Positions 26,882 to 35,348 of a stretch of 64,000 nt of DNA are shown in pieces. A model generated the notes under the pieces. It was not told where the DNA came from. It worked only from the letters and a program-made list of their open reading frames with translations, and did not search any database. The stretch's first letter is position 1. Each line of letters opens with the position of its first letter. Made by a program: the position numbers and the translations under genes. Where the stretch lies: assembly GCA_963707435.1 (NCBI GenBank), contig CAVPPF010000008.1, positions 20,053 to 84,052 of the forward strand, given 5' to 3'. This DNA comes from UBA4744 sp963707435. Lineage in GTDB: Bacteria > Actinomycetota > Acidimicrobiia > Spongiisociales > UBA4744.

Positions 26882-27349
26882 ATGGCTCGACCCTCTCCGC
26901 TCCTGCAGTGGTTCTTCAAAGCCCCGGGCCGGTTGTACCGGATGGGGCTGGGCCCGATGCTGGGACGGCGATTCCTGGCGGTAACGCACCGGGGCCGGAA
27001 GTCCGGAAAGCTCTACGACACGGTGCTCGAGGTAGCCGTCTTCGACCCAGCCACCCGGGAAAGCACCGTGGTGTCTGCGTACGGCACCGGTGCCGACTGG
27101 TTCCGCAATCTGCAGGCTGCTCCGGCCGTGCGGGTGCGAACGGGACGCATGGACTACGTCCCCGAACACCGGATCCTCACCGAGGAGGAAGCGATCAACG
27201 CTGCCGCCCGGTTCTGCCGGGACCATCCCTGGGAAGCGAAACTGGCGCCCAGAGTGCTGCCGGCCATCGGAGCAGTCGCCCCGGGCTCATCGGATCCGGT
27301 GGCGATGCTGGCCTCGCTGCCGATGGTCGCGTTCCGACCAAAGCAGTGA
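26882..27349 (+). CDS. Deazaflavin-dependent nitroreductase family protein
   Basis: 155 aa from ATG 26882, only 11 bp after the sigma gene. RFLAVTHRGRKSGKLYDTVLEV and SAYGTGADWFRNL fit the F420-dependent nitroreductase (Ddn) fold; shorter quotes THRGRKSG and GTGADWFRN show the core. Could use F420H2 or bind it in sensing. Second member of this family in the window (see 14601). Confidence 0.85.
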   Translation: MARPSPLLQWFFKAPGRLYRMGLGPMLGRRFLAVTHRGRKSGKLYDTVLEVAVFDPATRESTVVSAYGTGADWFRNLQAAPAVRVRTGRMDYVPEHRILTEEEAINAAARFCRDHPWEAKLAPRVLPAIGAVAPGSSDPVAMLASLPMVAFRPKQ

Positions 27350-27360
27350 CGGCCCGAAGC

Positions 27361-28923
27361 TCAGGGTTCGATCTTCGTCCAGGTGCCGCATCGCTCGGCG
27401 GAGAACCCGAGATCACCGGGATCGATCCACACCGTGGCAATGCTGTCGGTGAAGTCGTTGACGATGACGTCGTCCAGCGTTCCCCCGAACCCACTGAGCC
27501 GTTGCCAGTAGCAACTGTCCGCAGAGGTACTGTTTCTCCACAACCCTGCGGCAATCTCGGTCCCGACCTGGTAGGTGCCATCGCCGAAGGGAGCCGTGGG
27601 CGACGACGTGATCGGCGACAGGTCGGTGCTCCACAATCCGCAATCGTTGCTCTCAAATCCCAGATCGGTGGGTGAGATCGTCACGATGCTGCGCCCGTAG
27701 GTGAATTCGTTGGCGATGATCTCGTCGAGGGTGTCACCGAACCCGGACAGCCTGGCCCAGTAACAACCACCCGATGAATCGCTGTTCCGGTACGTGCCCG
27801 CCGCGATATCCGTACCCACCCGCCAGGTCCCGTCCCCAAAGCTGCTGTGGGTTCCGGTGATCGCCGACCAGTTGAGCACGGTGAGTATCTGGTCGGACGG
27901 GGCACTGGCTTCATCGGTGATCGGAACCAGTTTGGTGGTCGAGTATCCGAGCGCCTGGATGGTGCCCGACTTGTAAAAGACGAGGTCTGCTCCGGGAATC
28001 ATGTTGAACTGGCCGGCGAGGATCTGGTTCCACCCGGTATCGGTATACCCGACATCCGAGATGGCGGTGAACCGGCCGTCGGCGCTGATCGTGTAGAACC
28101 GGTACAACCCGTCGTTCGACCGGTAGTACATCAAATCATCGCGTCCGTCGCCGTCGAAATCGCCGGAGGGGATCTGGGACCAGTTGCGGTTCCCGTACAT
28201 GACCGGCGTCATCGGGGTGAACCGGGTACCGCTGACCGTGTAGAAGCGCATCAGCCCGTCGGTGGCCCGGTACCACAACAGGTCGTCGGTGCCGTTGGCG
28301 TCGAAATCGCCCGGGATCATCTGGGTCCAGCCCCGGTTCCCGTACATGATCGGCGTCATCGCCCGGAACGTCCCGTCGGCGGTGATGGTGTAGAAACGCA
28401 TCAACCCGTCCGAAGCCCGGTAGAACAACAGGTCGGCGATGTCGTCGCCGTTGTAGTCGCCGGGAACCACATGGGACCAACCGCGGGTCCCGTACTTCTC
28501 GTAGAAGGCGTACGTGTCGCCCGAGGAGTCGACCGCCCGGAATTCGAACAAGCCCGTATCACGGTCGTACAGCAGAATGTCGGCACCGGTGGACCCGCCC
28601 AAGAAGCCGCCCCACACCACGTCCATACCCGGATCGGTGTACGAGTAGTCGCCTATCTTTCCGACCACCGGGTTCGTCTTGCCGGACGGAACAAACAAAC
28701 CGAGCGGAGTGATCTCGCCGTCTACGTTGTCAACCGAGATCAATTCGTCGAGGTCGGAAACTGCGGCAAGCGTATCGAGAGGTTGCAGCATGGCTGGACG
28801 GTTGGTTGGAGCTTGCTCGAAAGCAGCTGCGTCCTCGGCAGCGCCAACCGGTGTTGCCAGGGTGAGGATAAGGATCAGCGCTGCACCCTGCGCTGCGTGA
28901 TGGAGTCGGCTGCTTGCCCGCAT
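27361..28923 (-). CDS. Secreted FG-GAP/VCBS-like repeat protein with doubled C-terminal module
   Basis: 520 aa. Signal peptide cleaved near residue 28 (ALILILTLATPVGAA split here as LILTLATPVGAA). Residues ~65-340 hold about five ~45-aa repeats with GDFDGDGRDDLMYYR-like calcium loops, suggesting a beta-propeller. Residues ~355-520 hold two ~65-aa copies of a module starting GDGTWRVG/GDGTYQVG and containing two Cys (GCYWARL/SCYWQRL and NDCGLW/ERCGTW). Extracellular binding or adhesion is likely; the C-terminal module is unfamiliar to me. Confidence 0.8.
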   Translation of the reverse strand: MRASSRLHHAAQGAALILILTLATPVGAAEDAAAFEQAPTNRPAMLQPLDTLAAVSDLDELISVDNVDGEITPLGLFVPSGKTNPVVGKIGDYSYTDPGMDVVWGGFLGGSTGADILLYDRDTGLFEFRAVDSSGDTYAFYEKYGTRGWSHVVPGDYNGDDIADLLFYRASDGLMRFYTITADGTFRAMTPIMYGNRGWTQMIPGDFDANGTDDLLWYRATDGLMRFYTVSGTRFTPMTPVMYGNRNWSQIPSGDFDGDGRDDLMYYRSNDGLYRFYTISADGRFTAISDVGYTDTGWNQILAGQFNMIPGADLVFYKSGTIQALGYSTTKLVPITDEASAPSDQILTVLNWSAITGTHSSFGDGTWRVGTDIAAGTYRNSDSSGGCYWARLSGFGDTLDEIIANEFTYGRSIVTISPTDLGFESNDCGLWSTDLSPITSSPTAPFGDGTYQVGTEIAAGLWRNSTSADSCYWQRLSGFGGTLDDVIVNDFTDSIATVWIDPGDLGFSAERCGTWTKIEP

Positions 28924-29122
28924 AGCATCCCCGCTTTCCCTCCCAGGCTTCCACCTCTATCAGCATCGGGAAGAGCATTCCAGGGCCAAACGTCACTTGA
29001 GTTCGCACCGCCGGACCCAGGGCGTATAGGCGGCTCAGTGGGAGCCCAAAGCGCCGATCGTCCGCTCTTCCTTGCTTTGCATCGAACGGAGTAGGGTTCG
29101 TCGACCAGCGAGAGGAACCTTT

Positions 29123-29464
29123 ATGGCCATCACCGGAATGCACACACTCGTCTTCTCACCGGAAGCCGACGCCGTCCGCGCCGTCCTTCGCGACGCGTTC
29201 GGTTGGGATCACATCGACTCGGGTGACGGGTGGCTGATTTTCGCCGCTCCCCCAGCCGAACTGGGCGTGCATCCCGGCGAGCAGCCCGGCCATTCGATCT
29301 CGCTCATGTGCGATGATCTGGCCGCCACCATGGACGAACTCCGGGCGAAAGGCATCGCGTTCGAGCCCGTCGAGGAACGGAGCTACGGGATGGTCACCAC
29401 CATGCTGCTGCCGGGCGGCCTCACCATGATGCTCTACGAACCAACCCACCCCACGGCCATCTGA
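29123..29464 (+). CDS. VOC-family protein
   Basis: 113 aa from ATG 29123 after AGAGGAACC. Glyoxalase-like fold: HTLVFSPEADAVRAVLRDAFG is represented by HTLVFSPE and VLRDAFG, then a GHSISLMCDDL central strand and MLYEP end. It lacks some usual metal ligands, so it may bind a ligand without catalysis. Stands alone between two divergent/convergent genes. Confidence 0.8.
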   Translation: MAITGMHTLVFSPEADAVRAVLRDAFGWDHIDSGDGWLIFAAPPAELGVHPGEQPGHSISLMCDDLAATMDELRAKGIAFEPVEERSYGMVTTMLLPGGLTMMLYEPTHPTAI

Positions 29465-29492
29465 CCTCGACGAGACGCCCGGTTGAGCAGCC

Positions 29493-29978
29493 TCAGTGGT
29501 GTTGCAGTTCCTTGCTCGTGTCCTCCTGGACGGTCGGCACCAACGGGGGTGCCGCAACCTTGCGGGTTGAGTACAGATACACGCCGGCGTGGCTCAACAG
29601 ACCCACGGCCCACGGGATCGTGGTCCAGTAGGCATACTCCAGCCCGCCACCGCTCGCAATGTCCTGGATCCAGAGGAAGGCGTTGACGACCACGAAGATG
29701 GCGGTGTGCCACATCACGCCTGCGAACTCGCTTTGGACCCGATGCGCGCGCGGATGGCGCATGTCCCAGGCCACCAGTACCACGGTGGCCACCAGCAGAA
29801 CGACGCCACCGATCAACAGCCCGTAACCCCAGGCTGCGTCGATGTCGCCCACCCGCCAGGTCAGGTTGTCGCCACCCAACCCGAGGTACTCGTTCTCCGG
29901 CCCAAACATGATGAACAGGCCCAGGAATGCGGCGATGCCGCCAACGATTCCCATCACCCATTCGGTGACCCTCGTCAT
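29493..29978 (-). CDS. Four-helix membrane protein, 2TM-like
   Basis: 161 aa; ATG 29978 follows GAGGAGGTATCG. Four hydrophobic segments, the last two resembling a 2TM domain (VMWHTAIFVVVNAFLW and TTIPWAVGLLSHAGVYLY), with the intervening AWDMRHPRAHR loop. C-terminus is a short hydrophilic tail. Function unknown. Confidence 0.7.
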   Translation of the reverse strand: MTRVTEWVMGIVGGIAAFLGLFIMFGPENEYLGLGGDNLTWRVGDIDAAWGYGLLIGGVVLLVATVVLVAWDMRHPRAHRVQSEFAGVMWHTAIFVVVNAFLWIQDIASGGGLEYAYWTTIPWAVGLLSHAGVYLYSTRKVAAPPLVPTVQEDTSKELQHH

Positions 29979-30065
29979 TCGATACCTCCTCGTCGAGAGC
30001 CTCGATTCCAGTAGACGCCGTCGGGCGACGGGGGTCTAGGGTCGAAGGTCACCACTCCACCGTCT

Positions 30066-30090
30066 GCTCCCCCGGCACAGACGGGGGAGC
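30066..30090. terminator. GC-rich stem-loop, same stem as at 56702
   Basis: GCTCCCCC (30066-73), 9-nt loop, GGGGGAGC (30083-90). It is followed by GTCTGAGCGAAGCGAAGACTGAGGG and lies between the divergent genes starting at 29978 and 30176, so its role as a terminator is uncertain. An identical 8-bp stem occurs at 56702-56724. Confidence 0.35.
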
Positions 30091-30175
30091 CGTCTGAGCG
30101 AAGCGAAGACTGAGGGGACAGCCCCCCACATCATCCGGGACAGGATCTTTCGGCCGATTCGGTAGATTCTCCGCC

Positions 30176-30757
30176 ATGCTCTTCATCAAGAGGTTCTGGC
30201 CCGGGCTGGCCGACGGGTCGATCACGATGACCTTCCGGCGATGGAAGCGCCGCCAGGTGGTGGCCGGAAACCGCTACCGGACCCCGGGAGGAATTGTCGA
30301 GGTCGAGAGCGTTGCGATCGTAGACCCGGCCACCGTCACCGACGACCAGGCAGTCCGTGCCGGATTCTCGTCGGCGGTCGAGCTCCTCGCAGATCTCCGT
30401 GGGACACCGGACACGCCGCTCTTCCTGGTTGCCTTCCACCGGGTCGAGGGCCCCGACCCCCGTACCGTTCTTGCCGAATCGGCCGACCTGGACCACGCGG
30501 CCGTCGCGGAGATCGAAAGCCGCCTCGCTCGCCTCGATCGAGCTTCCAGATCCGGCCCGTGGACCCACCGGGTGCTCGACCTGATTGCTGCCCATCCCGG
30601 GCGGCGTGCTCCCGACCTGGCAGAGATGGTCGGCACAGAGACCCAACCCTTCAAACGCAACGTGCGCAAACTCAAGGAACTCGGCCTGACCGTCAGCCTC
30701 GAAACCGGGTACCGGCTGTCGCCGCGCGGCGAAGCGTTCCTAACGGCCGGGCGCTGA
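30176..30757 (+). CDS. ASCH-like domain plus winged-helix protein
   Basis: 193 aa from ATG 30176. The N-terminal ~110 residues look like an ASCH/PUA fold (LFIKRFWPGLADG, TMTFRRWKRR, VEVESV). Residues ~130-193 form a winged helix (RAPDLAEMVG and FKRNVRKLKELGL, then a YRLSPRGEAFL wing). RNA- or nucleotide-binding plus DNA-binding is a plausible combination; function unknown. Confidence 0.65.
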   Translation: MLFIKRFWPGLADGSITMTFRRWKRRQVVAGNRYRTPGGIVEVESVAIVDPATVTDDQAVRAGFSSAVELLADLRGTPDTPLFLVAFHRVEGPDPRTVLAESADLDHAAVAEIESRLARLDRASRSGPWTHRVLDLIAAHPGRRAPDLAEMVGTETQPFKRNVRKLKELGLTVSLETGYRLSPRGEAFLTAGR

Positions 30758-30789
30758 TCCAGCACAGCCGGTTCTGCGGTCTGTTCGTT

Positions 30790-30990
30790 TCAGTACCGCC
30801 GCTTCGGCGCCCGTGGATCATCGACCAGGACGGCGATGATCGGCGACTCCGGGTCGCCCAGGTTCAACGCTTCACGAAAGTGAGCCTCGACTTCTTCCTT
30901 CGACAGAACCGGTTGGGGAAGGAAGTCATCGCTGAGCCTTACCAGGATCCGTGCCCGGTATTCCTTGCTGGGCGGGTGGGTATCTGCCAA
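30790..30990 (-). CDS. Small unknown protein
   Basis: 66 aa. TTG start at 30990 is chosen because CAGGAGGCGAC is a near-perfect ribosome site immediately upstream. The sequence is charged, with RARILVRLSDDFLPQP and VEAHFREALNLGDPE segments and no recognised domain. Downstream of the nitroreductase on the same strand, 85 bp apart. Confidence 0.55.
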   Translation of the reverse strand: MADTHPPSKEYRARILVRLSDDFLPQPVLSKEEVEAHFREALNLGDPESPIIAVLVDDPRAPKRRY

Positions 30991-31075
30991 GTCGCCTCCT
31001 GTGCCAGAGGTGGTAGACGCTACCCGATGCAACGCCTCCCGGGACCGGCCCAGGGGGTTTTTGCGACCGATCGAT

Positions 31076-31843
31076 CTAAACCAGCCCGAAGCCTTGCCGG
31101 CGGATGACCTCACCGAGACCGGTGCGCTTGGCCTCAGCGACCCGGCGAGCCGAATGCTCCATCCAGCCGTAGTCCTCCATCTCTCCAGCACTGCCGGGCA
31201 CCGGCACCTGACGACCCCGGTAGATTCCGGTCTCCGCCATCACCCGGTCGTACTCCGCCAAACCCGCCGCTTCGCCTTCGACGTCATAGGTCTCCCAGTG
31301 GAGAACGACCGACGTGGGCAGCCGGGGTTTCCGCTCCGGCTTCGCCGCCGGCCGGCCCAGCGTCATACCGGCAATCGGAAAGGTCAGGCGGGGCAGTTCG
31401 AGCAGGTCGATCACCTCGGCCGGATCGTTGCGAATCGCCCCGATGTAGCAGGATCCGAGGCCGAGCGACTCGGCGGCGAGCGTGGCGGTCTGCATGAGGA
31501 TGGCAACGTCAACGGCCGAAACCAGAAACGGCTCGACGTGTTCGGTCGGCTGCGTGTAGCCGCGGATGCGACAGATCCGGTCGAGCCGGCTGCGGTCGGC
31601 GCACCATGCCATGAACACCGGCGCCTCGGCGATCTGGGCCTGACCGCCGCACAGCTCGGCCAGCCGGGCGCGCTTGCCGGCGTCGGTCACGGCCACGACG
31701 CTGTACATCTGCAGGTTGGAGGAGGTGGCGCTGCGCTGGGCTGCCGCCACGATGGTCTCCACCACGTCGGTGGGGATCGGCTCGGAACTGAACCTGCGGA
31801 CCGATACGTGGCGGTAGATCTGTTCGATAACTGGCGTGGTCAT
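31076..31843 (-). CDS. Flavin (FMN) nitroreductase, NfsA/Frp-like
   Basis: 255 aa, ATG 31843 with AAGGAG 5 nt upstream. Family signature SVRRFSSEPIP, ATSSNLQMYS for FMN binding, ESLGLGSCYIGAIRN and AGMTLGRPA. Members reduce nitro compounds, quinones or chromate with NAD(P)H. Cytoplasmic dimer expected. Confidence 0.87.
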   Translation of the reverse strand: MTTPVIEQIYRHVSVRRFSSEPIPTDVVETIVAAAQRSATSSNLQMYSVVAVTDAGKRARLAELCGGQAQIAEAPVFMAWCADRSRLDRICRIRGYTQPTEHVEPFLVSAVDVAILMQTATLAAESLGLGSCYIGAIRNDPAEVIDLLELPRLTFPIAGMTLGRPAAKPERKPRLPTSVVLHWETYDVEGEAAGLAEYDRVMAETGIYRGRQVPVPGSAGEMEDYGWMEHSARRVAEAKRTGLGEVIRRQGFGLV

Positions 31844-31895
31844 AGCGCTCCTTCACGTGACGAGCCATGAAACCACGTCTGATGTGCCGGTCGAG

Positions 31896-32306
31896 CTAGC
31901 GACGCTCGGATCGGCTTCCTACCTCATCGACCTCGGAGGACACGGACGATTCAGCGGTCTGCTCGGAATCAGACACAGCGCCAACCCACGGTGCCGGACC
32001 GGCCGTTGCTTCCCCGAACTTGGTGATGTAGTACGCCTCCCCGCACACGACCGCCAGGTCGTAGTAGTCCTCGACGGCATCACGGGCAAGGTCGACGAGC
32101 ACGTCGCCGGCCAGCGACCGTGCGGTCTGCCTGAATCGCTTGGTGCGCCGGGCGATCTTCCTGGGGAACCGTTTGGAGACCGGCACGCCCTCGGGACCCA
32201 CGTCGAGCGGGAAGAGGGCCAGGGCGATCACCTCGGCGGAGTCGCGGCTCATGCCGCGATCGCTCACCAAGCGCGCCACCGCCCGGATCCGCTTATGAGC
32301 CGACAT
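31896..32306 (-). CDS. Small basic/acidic unknown protein
   Basis: 136 aa from ATG 32306. N-terminal two-thirds is helical and Arg/Lys-rich (RKIARRTKRFRQTARS), followed by DLARDAVEDYYDLAVVCGEAYYITKFGE and an acidic Ser/Glu tail. No domain recognised. The basic N-terminus could contact nucleic acid (speculative). Confidence 0.55.
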   Translation of the reverse strand: MSAHKRIRAVARLVSDRGMSRDSAEVIALALFPLDVGPEGVPVSKRFPRKIARRTKRFRQTARSLAGDVLVDLARDAVEDYYDLAVVCGEAYYITKFGEATAGPAPWVGAVSDSEQTAESSVSSEVDEVGSRSERR

Positions 32307-32433
32307 CGACGCCCACCTCTTCGGTGGCCTCGTTTTCCATGGCTCAGGTATCGGCAGTCACCGTTTTGACCTTGATTTCTTCCCGGTTGCGCATTCCTCA
32401 TCCCTGAGACCGGCGGCAGGGAGGGTTGGCCGG

Positions 32434-32619
32434 CTATTTTCTGACCCAGAAGGTGTCGCCGCATTGGGGGCAGGCGAGTTCCGTGTCGCCGGCCGTGAAG
32501 ACGTTCCCGGGCCGGGTTCGACCGGTCTCGCGGTAATCCTTGACCGGTACCGGCGCTCCACAGGCCTCGCACGGCTTGATCGTCAAGTTCCGCAACCAGT
32601 TGCGCACGCTTTCCGACAT
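32434..32619 (-). CDS. Small zinc-ribbon protein
   Basis: 61 aa from ATG 32619. Two CxxC pairs (CEACG and CPQCG), spaced ~32 residues apart, form a probable zinc ribbon. Likely a small nucleic-acid-binding or accessory protein; no further assignment possible. Confidence 0.6.
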   Translation of the reverse strand: MSESVRNWLRNLTIKPCEACGAPVPVKDYRETGRTRPGNVFTAGDTELACPQCGDTFWVRK

Positions 32620-32778
32620 GGTGCAAGGCTACCGAGCCACCGTATACGCGGACGGACAGAGCGGAGCTGTGTCGGCTCGGCCGCGGTCGACGCCCGGGGC
32701 GGCATAGCCCGAGAAGGAGGTTCCTGCTCTTGGCGATGCCGTCACGTCCCACCCTGATCGCTCCCTACACTCGTCTCC

Positions 32779-33303
32779 ATGGACACTGTCCTCGGGGCAC
32801 TTCTCGTCTTCGTGATGCGGGTTACGGACGTTTCTATTGGCTCAATACGGATTGTGATGCTGGTGCGAGGCCGCAAGTGGATCGCCGGCCTCCTCGGCTT
32901 CTTCGAATCGCTGGTCTGGGTCCTGGCCGCCGGGTTGGTACTCACCAACATGGACAGCCCCTTGCGCATTGTTGCGTTCGCGGCCGGTTTCGCCGCCGGC
33001 ACCGTGCTGGGTGGCACGGTCGAGAGTTGGATTGCCATGGGCCAAAGTGTGCTCCGTGTCATCACCCCGTTGGAGACGCCCGAAGTAGCGCCGGCACTGA
33101 GACGAGCGGGATTCGGCGTGACTGTGGTCAACGCCGAGGGCAGGAACGGGGAGGTACGGCTGGCGTTCACCGTCGTGCCGCGCCGGCGCCACGCTGAGGT
33201 CCTCTCGATTGTGCACGATGTCAATCCGGGAGCTTTCGTGACCCTCGAGGAGGTTTCGACACCGGAACTGCGGTTAATGAAGAGCTCCCGGGTTCGCAAG
33301 TAG
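32779..33303 (+). CDS. UPF0316/DUF2179-family membrane protein
   Basis: 174 aa, ATG 32779. Three N-terminal membrane helices (residues ~5-90) with VMRVTDVSIGSIRIVMLVRGRK represented by RVTDVSIGSIR and MLVRGRKW, then a soluble ~80-residue domain with VVPRRRHAEVLSIV and NPGAFVTLEEV, the DUF2179 pattern. Function of this family is unknown. Confidence 0.8.
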   Translation: MDTVLGALLVFVMRVTDVSIGSIRIVMLVRGRKWIAGLLGFFESLVWVLAAGLVLTNMDSPLRIVAFAAGFAAGTVLGGTVESWIAMGQSVLRVITPLETPEVAPALRRAGFGVTVVNAEGRNGEVRLAFTVVPRRRHAEVLSIVHDVNPGAFVTLEEVSTPELRLMKSSRVRK

Positions 33304-33400
33304 AAACCCGGGTGCGCCGGCTGTTGCAGTTGGCGCGGTAGACCTCGATCCAGCGCGATTCCAGCTCGCGTCAAGCCGCGTGCTGAAGACTGCAAACAGC

Positions 33401-33460
33401 GCCACCCGCCGCCGGCAGGTCGGGAGTCACGAGCGGCAGCGAACCCGGAGGGTCGCCTGA
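33401..33460 (+). pseudogene. Remnant 3' end of the small repeated ORF
   Basis: Twenty codons matching the C-terminus of the 63-aa ORF at 35349-35540 (TRRRQVGSHERQRTRRVA versus TRRRYVGNHERQRTRRAA) with the same stop. The start and first ~43 codons are deleted relative to that copy. Confidence 0.45.
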
Positions 33461-33566
33461 GTATCGCCCGGTTCGGGCCGGCCGCTTGTGCAGGTAGGTA
33501 CGCGATCGGGAGCGTGTGAGGATGCCGCAGGTTTGACTCCCGGGTCGGCCATATGATCGCAACGTT

Positions 33567-33588
33567 GGCCCGGGCCTTTGCCCGGGCC
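33567..33588. terminator. Perfect hairpin ending repeat copy A
   Basis: GGCCCGGGC, loop CTTT, GCCCGGGCC: a perfect 9-bp stem. It occupies the same position in the module as the 14-bp hairpin at 35643-35674. Confidence 0.5.
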
Positions 33589-33694
33589 TACCGCTTGGAA
33601 TTGCTGTCTTCCCGTTGCGAGTGCGTGTATCCAGCTTCAGCGAGTGGGACGTCGTGGCATCGCTGCACATCTTTTCGACATCTCGTCGAATTGA

Positions 33695-33700
33695 TATACT
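33695..33700 (+). promoter_or_regulatory. Candidate -10 element for the multiheme cytochrome gene
   Basis: TATACT close to consensus in an AT-rich dip; a -35 box is not clear. It would give a ~130-nt leader before ATG 33839. Confidence 0.3.
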
Positions 33701-33838
33701 GAGTGCTAAGCCAAGAAAACGTTTCGCGGAGTCCGATGAAGATTGCGTGTTTCGGGACGGGTGGCCGACACTTCCATCGGTGTCAACCAAGATGCGAGAT
33801 GGCGCCTTCGTTGAGTCTGGCAGAGCCGGTGACAACCG

Positions 33839-35194
33839 ATGCTTGAGAAGCCGAAAGGCATACATCGACACCTTCCGTTAGTGGCTGTTCTGCTGGCCGG
33901 TTCGATGCTTTTCGTGGTCGGCCAAGCGACCGTAGCCGCAGAAACCGCCGGAATCGCTGCCGACGGCCAGATGCTGCTCCGTCCCCCACACGATCCAGGA
34001 CCTGCCGACACCGCGTGTGTTACCTGCCACGAACAGCACAACGCCCGCGCCGATTGCACCACCTGCCACACCACCACCCACACCCCAACCACCACCGACA
34101 CCGCCTGCACCACCTGCCACGAAACCCACAACACCCGCACCGACTGCACCACCTGCCACACCACCACCCACACCCCAACCACCACCGACACCGCCTGCAC
34201 CACCTGCCACGAAACCCACAACACCCGCACCGACTGCACCACCTGCCACACCACCACCCACACCCCAACCACCACCGACACCGCCTGCACCACCTGCCAC
34301 GAAACCCACAACACCCGCACCGACTGCACCACCTGCCACACCACCACCCACACCCCAACCACCACCGACACCGCCTGCACCACCTGCCACGAAACCCACA
34401 ACACCCGCACCGACTGCACCACCTGCCACACCACCACCCACACCCCAACCACCACCGACACCGCCTGCACCACCTGCCACGAAACCCACAACACCCGCAC
34501 CGACTGCACCACCTGCCACACCACCACCCACACCCCAACCACCACCGACACCGCCTGCACCACCTGCCACGAAACCCACAACACCCGCACCGACTGCACC
34601 ACCTGCCACACCACCACCCACACCCCAACCACCACCGACACCGCCTGCACCACCTGCCACGAAACCCACAACACCCGCACCGACTGCACCACCTGCCACA
34701 CCACCACCCACACCCCAACCACCACCGACACCGCCTGCACCACCTGCCACGAAACCCACAACACCCGCACCGACTGCACCACCTGCCACACCAAGGCGCA
34801 CGGATCCAGCCTCTACACAGACTGCACGACATGCCACGAAGTGGCCCATTCGGGGGGGTTGGCATGTGTCGGCTGTCACCCGAACGTTCATGGCAACGAA
34901 GCCGATGATTCGTTGGATCCAAATTCCGAGGAAGACCCGGCTGCAGTGGCCGCCCCATCCGTCCCGACGACTTCGACGTCCAACGTGGACGCCGGCACCC
35001 TCCATGCAGTAACCGGCGGATCGGCTGGGGACGCCACCCGCCGGGAGCCGGTCCCGTTCGCGCCCTCGTTCGAGCGCCGCTACCTCGGATGGATCATTCT
35101 GATCGGCGGACTAGCTCTCTTCGCTGCCATCTTCTTGGATTCCCGCCGAATCCTTCACCCGCCGCGGAGAGAATCCCTCCCGGCAGGCAAGTAG
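33839..35194 (+). CDS. Membrane-anchored multiheme c-type cytochrome, 20 CxxCH motifs
   Basis: 451 aa from ATG 33839. N-terminal signal/anchor (residues ~11-33), then residues 51-80 and eight 30-aa units (81-320), each unit holding two CxxCH heme-attachment sites (CTTCHETHN and DCTTCHTTTH); two further motifs follow (CTTCHEVAH, CVGCHPNVH), giving 20. Extra His just after several CxxCH motifs are candidate distal ligands. A C-terminal helix (~417-437, YLGWIILIGGLALFAAIFL) anchors it near the end. Doubled-CxxCH family; extracytoplasmic electron transfer expected. No ccm genes in the window. Confidence 0.88.
   Translation: MLEKPKGIHRHLPLVAVLLAGSMLFVVGQATVAAETAGIAADGQMLLRPPHDPGPADTACVTCHEQHNARADCTTCHTTTHTPTTTDTACTTCHETHNTRTDCTTCHTTTHTPTTTDTACTTCHETHNTRTDCTTCHTTTHTPTTTDTACTTCHETHNTRTDCTTCHTTTHTPTTTDTACTTCHETHNTRTDCTTCHTTTHTPTTTDTACTTCHETHNTRTDCTTCHTTTHTPTTTDTACTTCHETHNTRTDCTTCHTTTHTPTTTDTACTTCHETHNTRTDCTTCHTTTHTPTTTDTACTTCHETHNTRTDCTTCHTKAHGSSLYTDCTTCHEVAHSGGLACVGCHPNVHGNEADDSLDPNSEEDPAAVAAPSVPTTSTSNVDAGTLHAVTGGSAGDATRREPVPFAPSFERRYLGWIILIGGLALFAAIFLDSRRILHPPRRESLPAGK
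34079..34798 (+). repeat. Eight 90-bp tandem repeats encoding heme-binding units
   Basis: Unit begins CACACCCCAACC and recurs every 90 bp (for example at 34079, 34169, 34259). The units are identical by eye until the last one diverges to CTTCHTKA. All length changes are multiples of three, so the frame is kept. Confidence 0.95.
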
Positions 35195-35348
35195 CCTCCC
35201 GGTTGCAGCGCCTCAACGCCGGTTGAAGAACTCTCAACGACGCCGGCAGGCATCGACAAGCTCGCATCCAGCCCGATTCCAGCTCACGTCAAGCTGCGTG
35301 CTGCAGACTGCAAACAGCCTCAGCAGGTAGCGACGAAAGGAAGCCGGC

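Larger units (their letters stand above)
33344..33588 (+). repeat. Shortened copy A of module flanking the cytochrome gene
   Basis: About 80-90% identical by eye to 35261-35674 but lacking ~162 bp (54 codons) corresponding to 35319-35480. It retains the last codons of the small ORF in copy B (33401-33460, ending in TGA) and the terminal hairpin. Confidence 0.7.
33304..33838. other. Intergenic region with repeat module and candidate promoter
   Basis: Contains the first, shortened copy of a repeated module (33344-33588) ending in a hairpin, then an AT-richer stretch with a TATACT candidate -10 (33695-33700) ahead of the multiheme cytochrome gene. No intact gene is seen. Confidence 0.55.

Noticed and set aside
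33461..33566. tRNA-like 3' end (GCAGGTTTGACTCCCGGGTC) in the repeat modules
   Set aside because: The T-arm stem does not pair properly and no matching acceptor or anticodon arm is found.
34079..34798. CRISPR-like or other regular repeat array
   Set aside because: Units are directly adjacent with no spacers and encode protein in frame.
33706..35005. Long minus-strand and other-frame open frames across the cytochrome repeat (up to 375 aa)
   Set aside because: They are a by-product of the 90-bp repeat lacking stops in all frames; only the + frame has a signal peptide, heme motifs and a C-terminal membrane helix.
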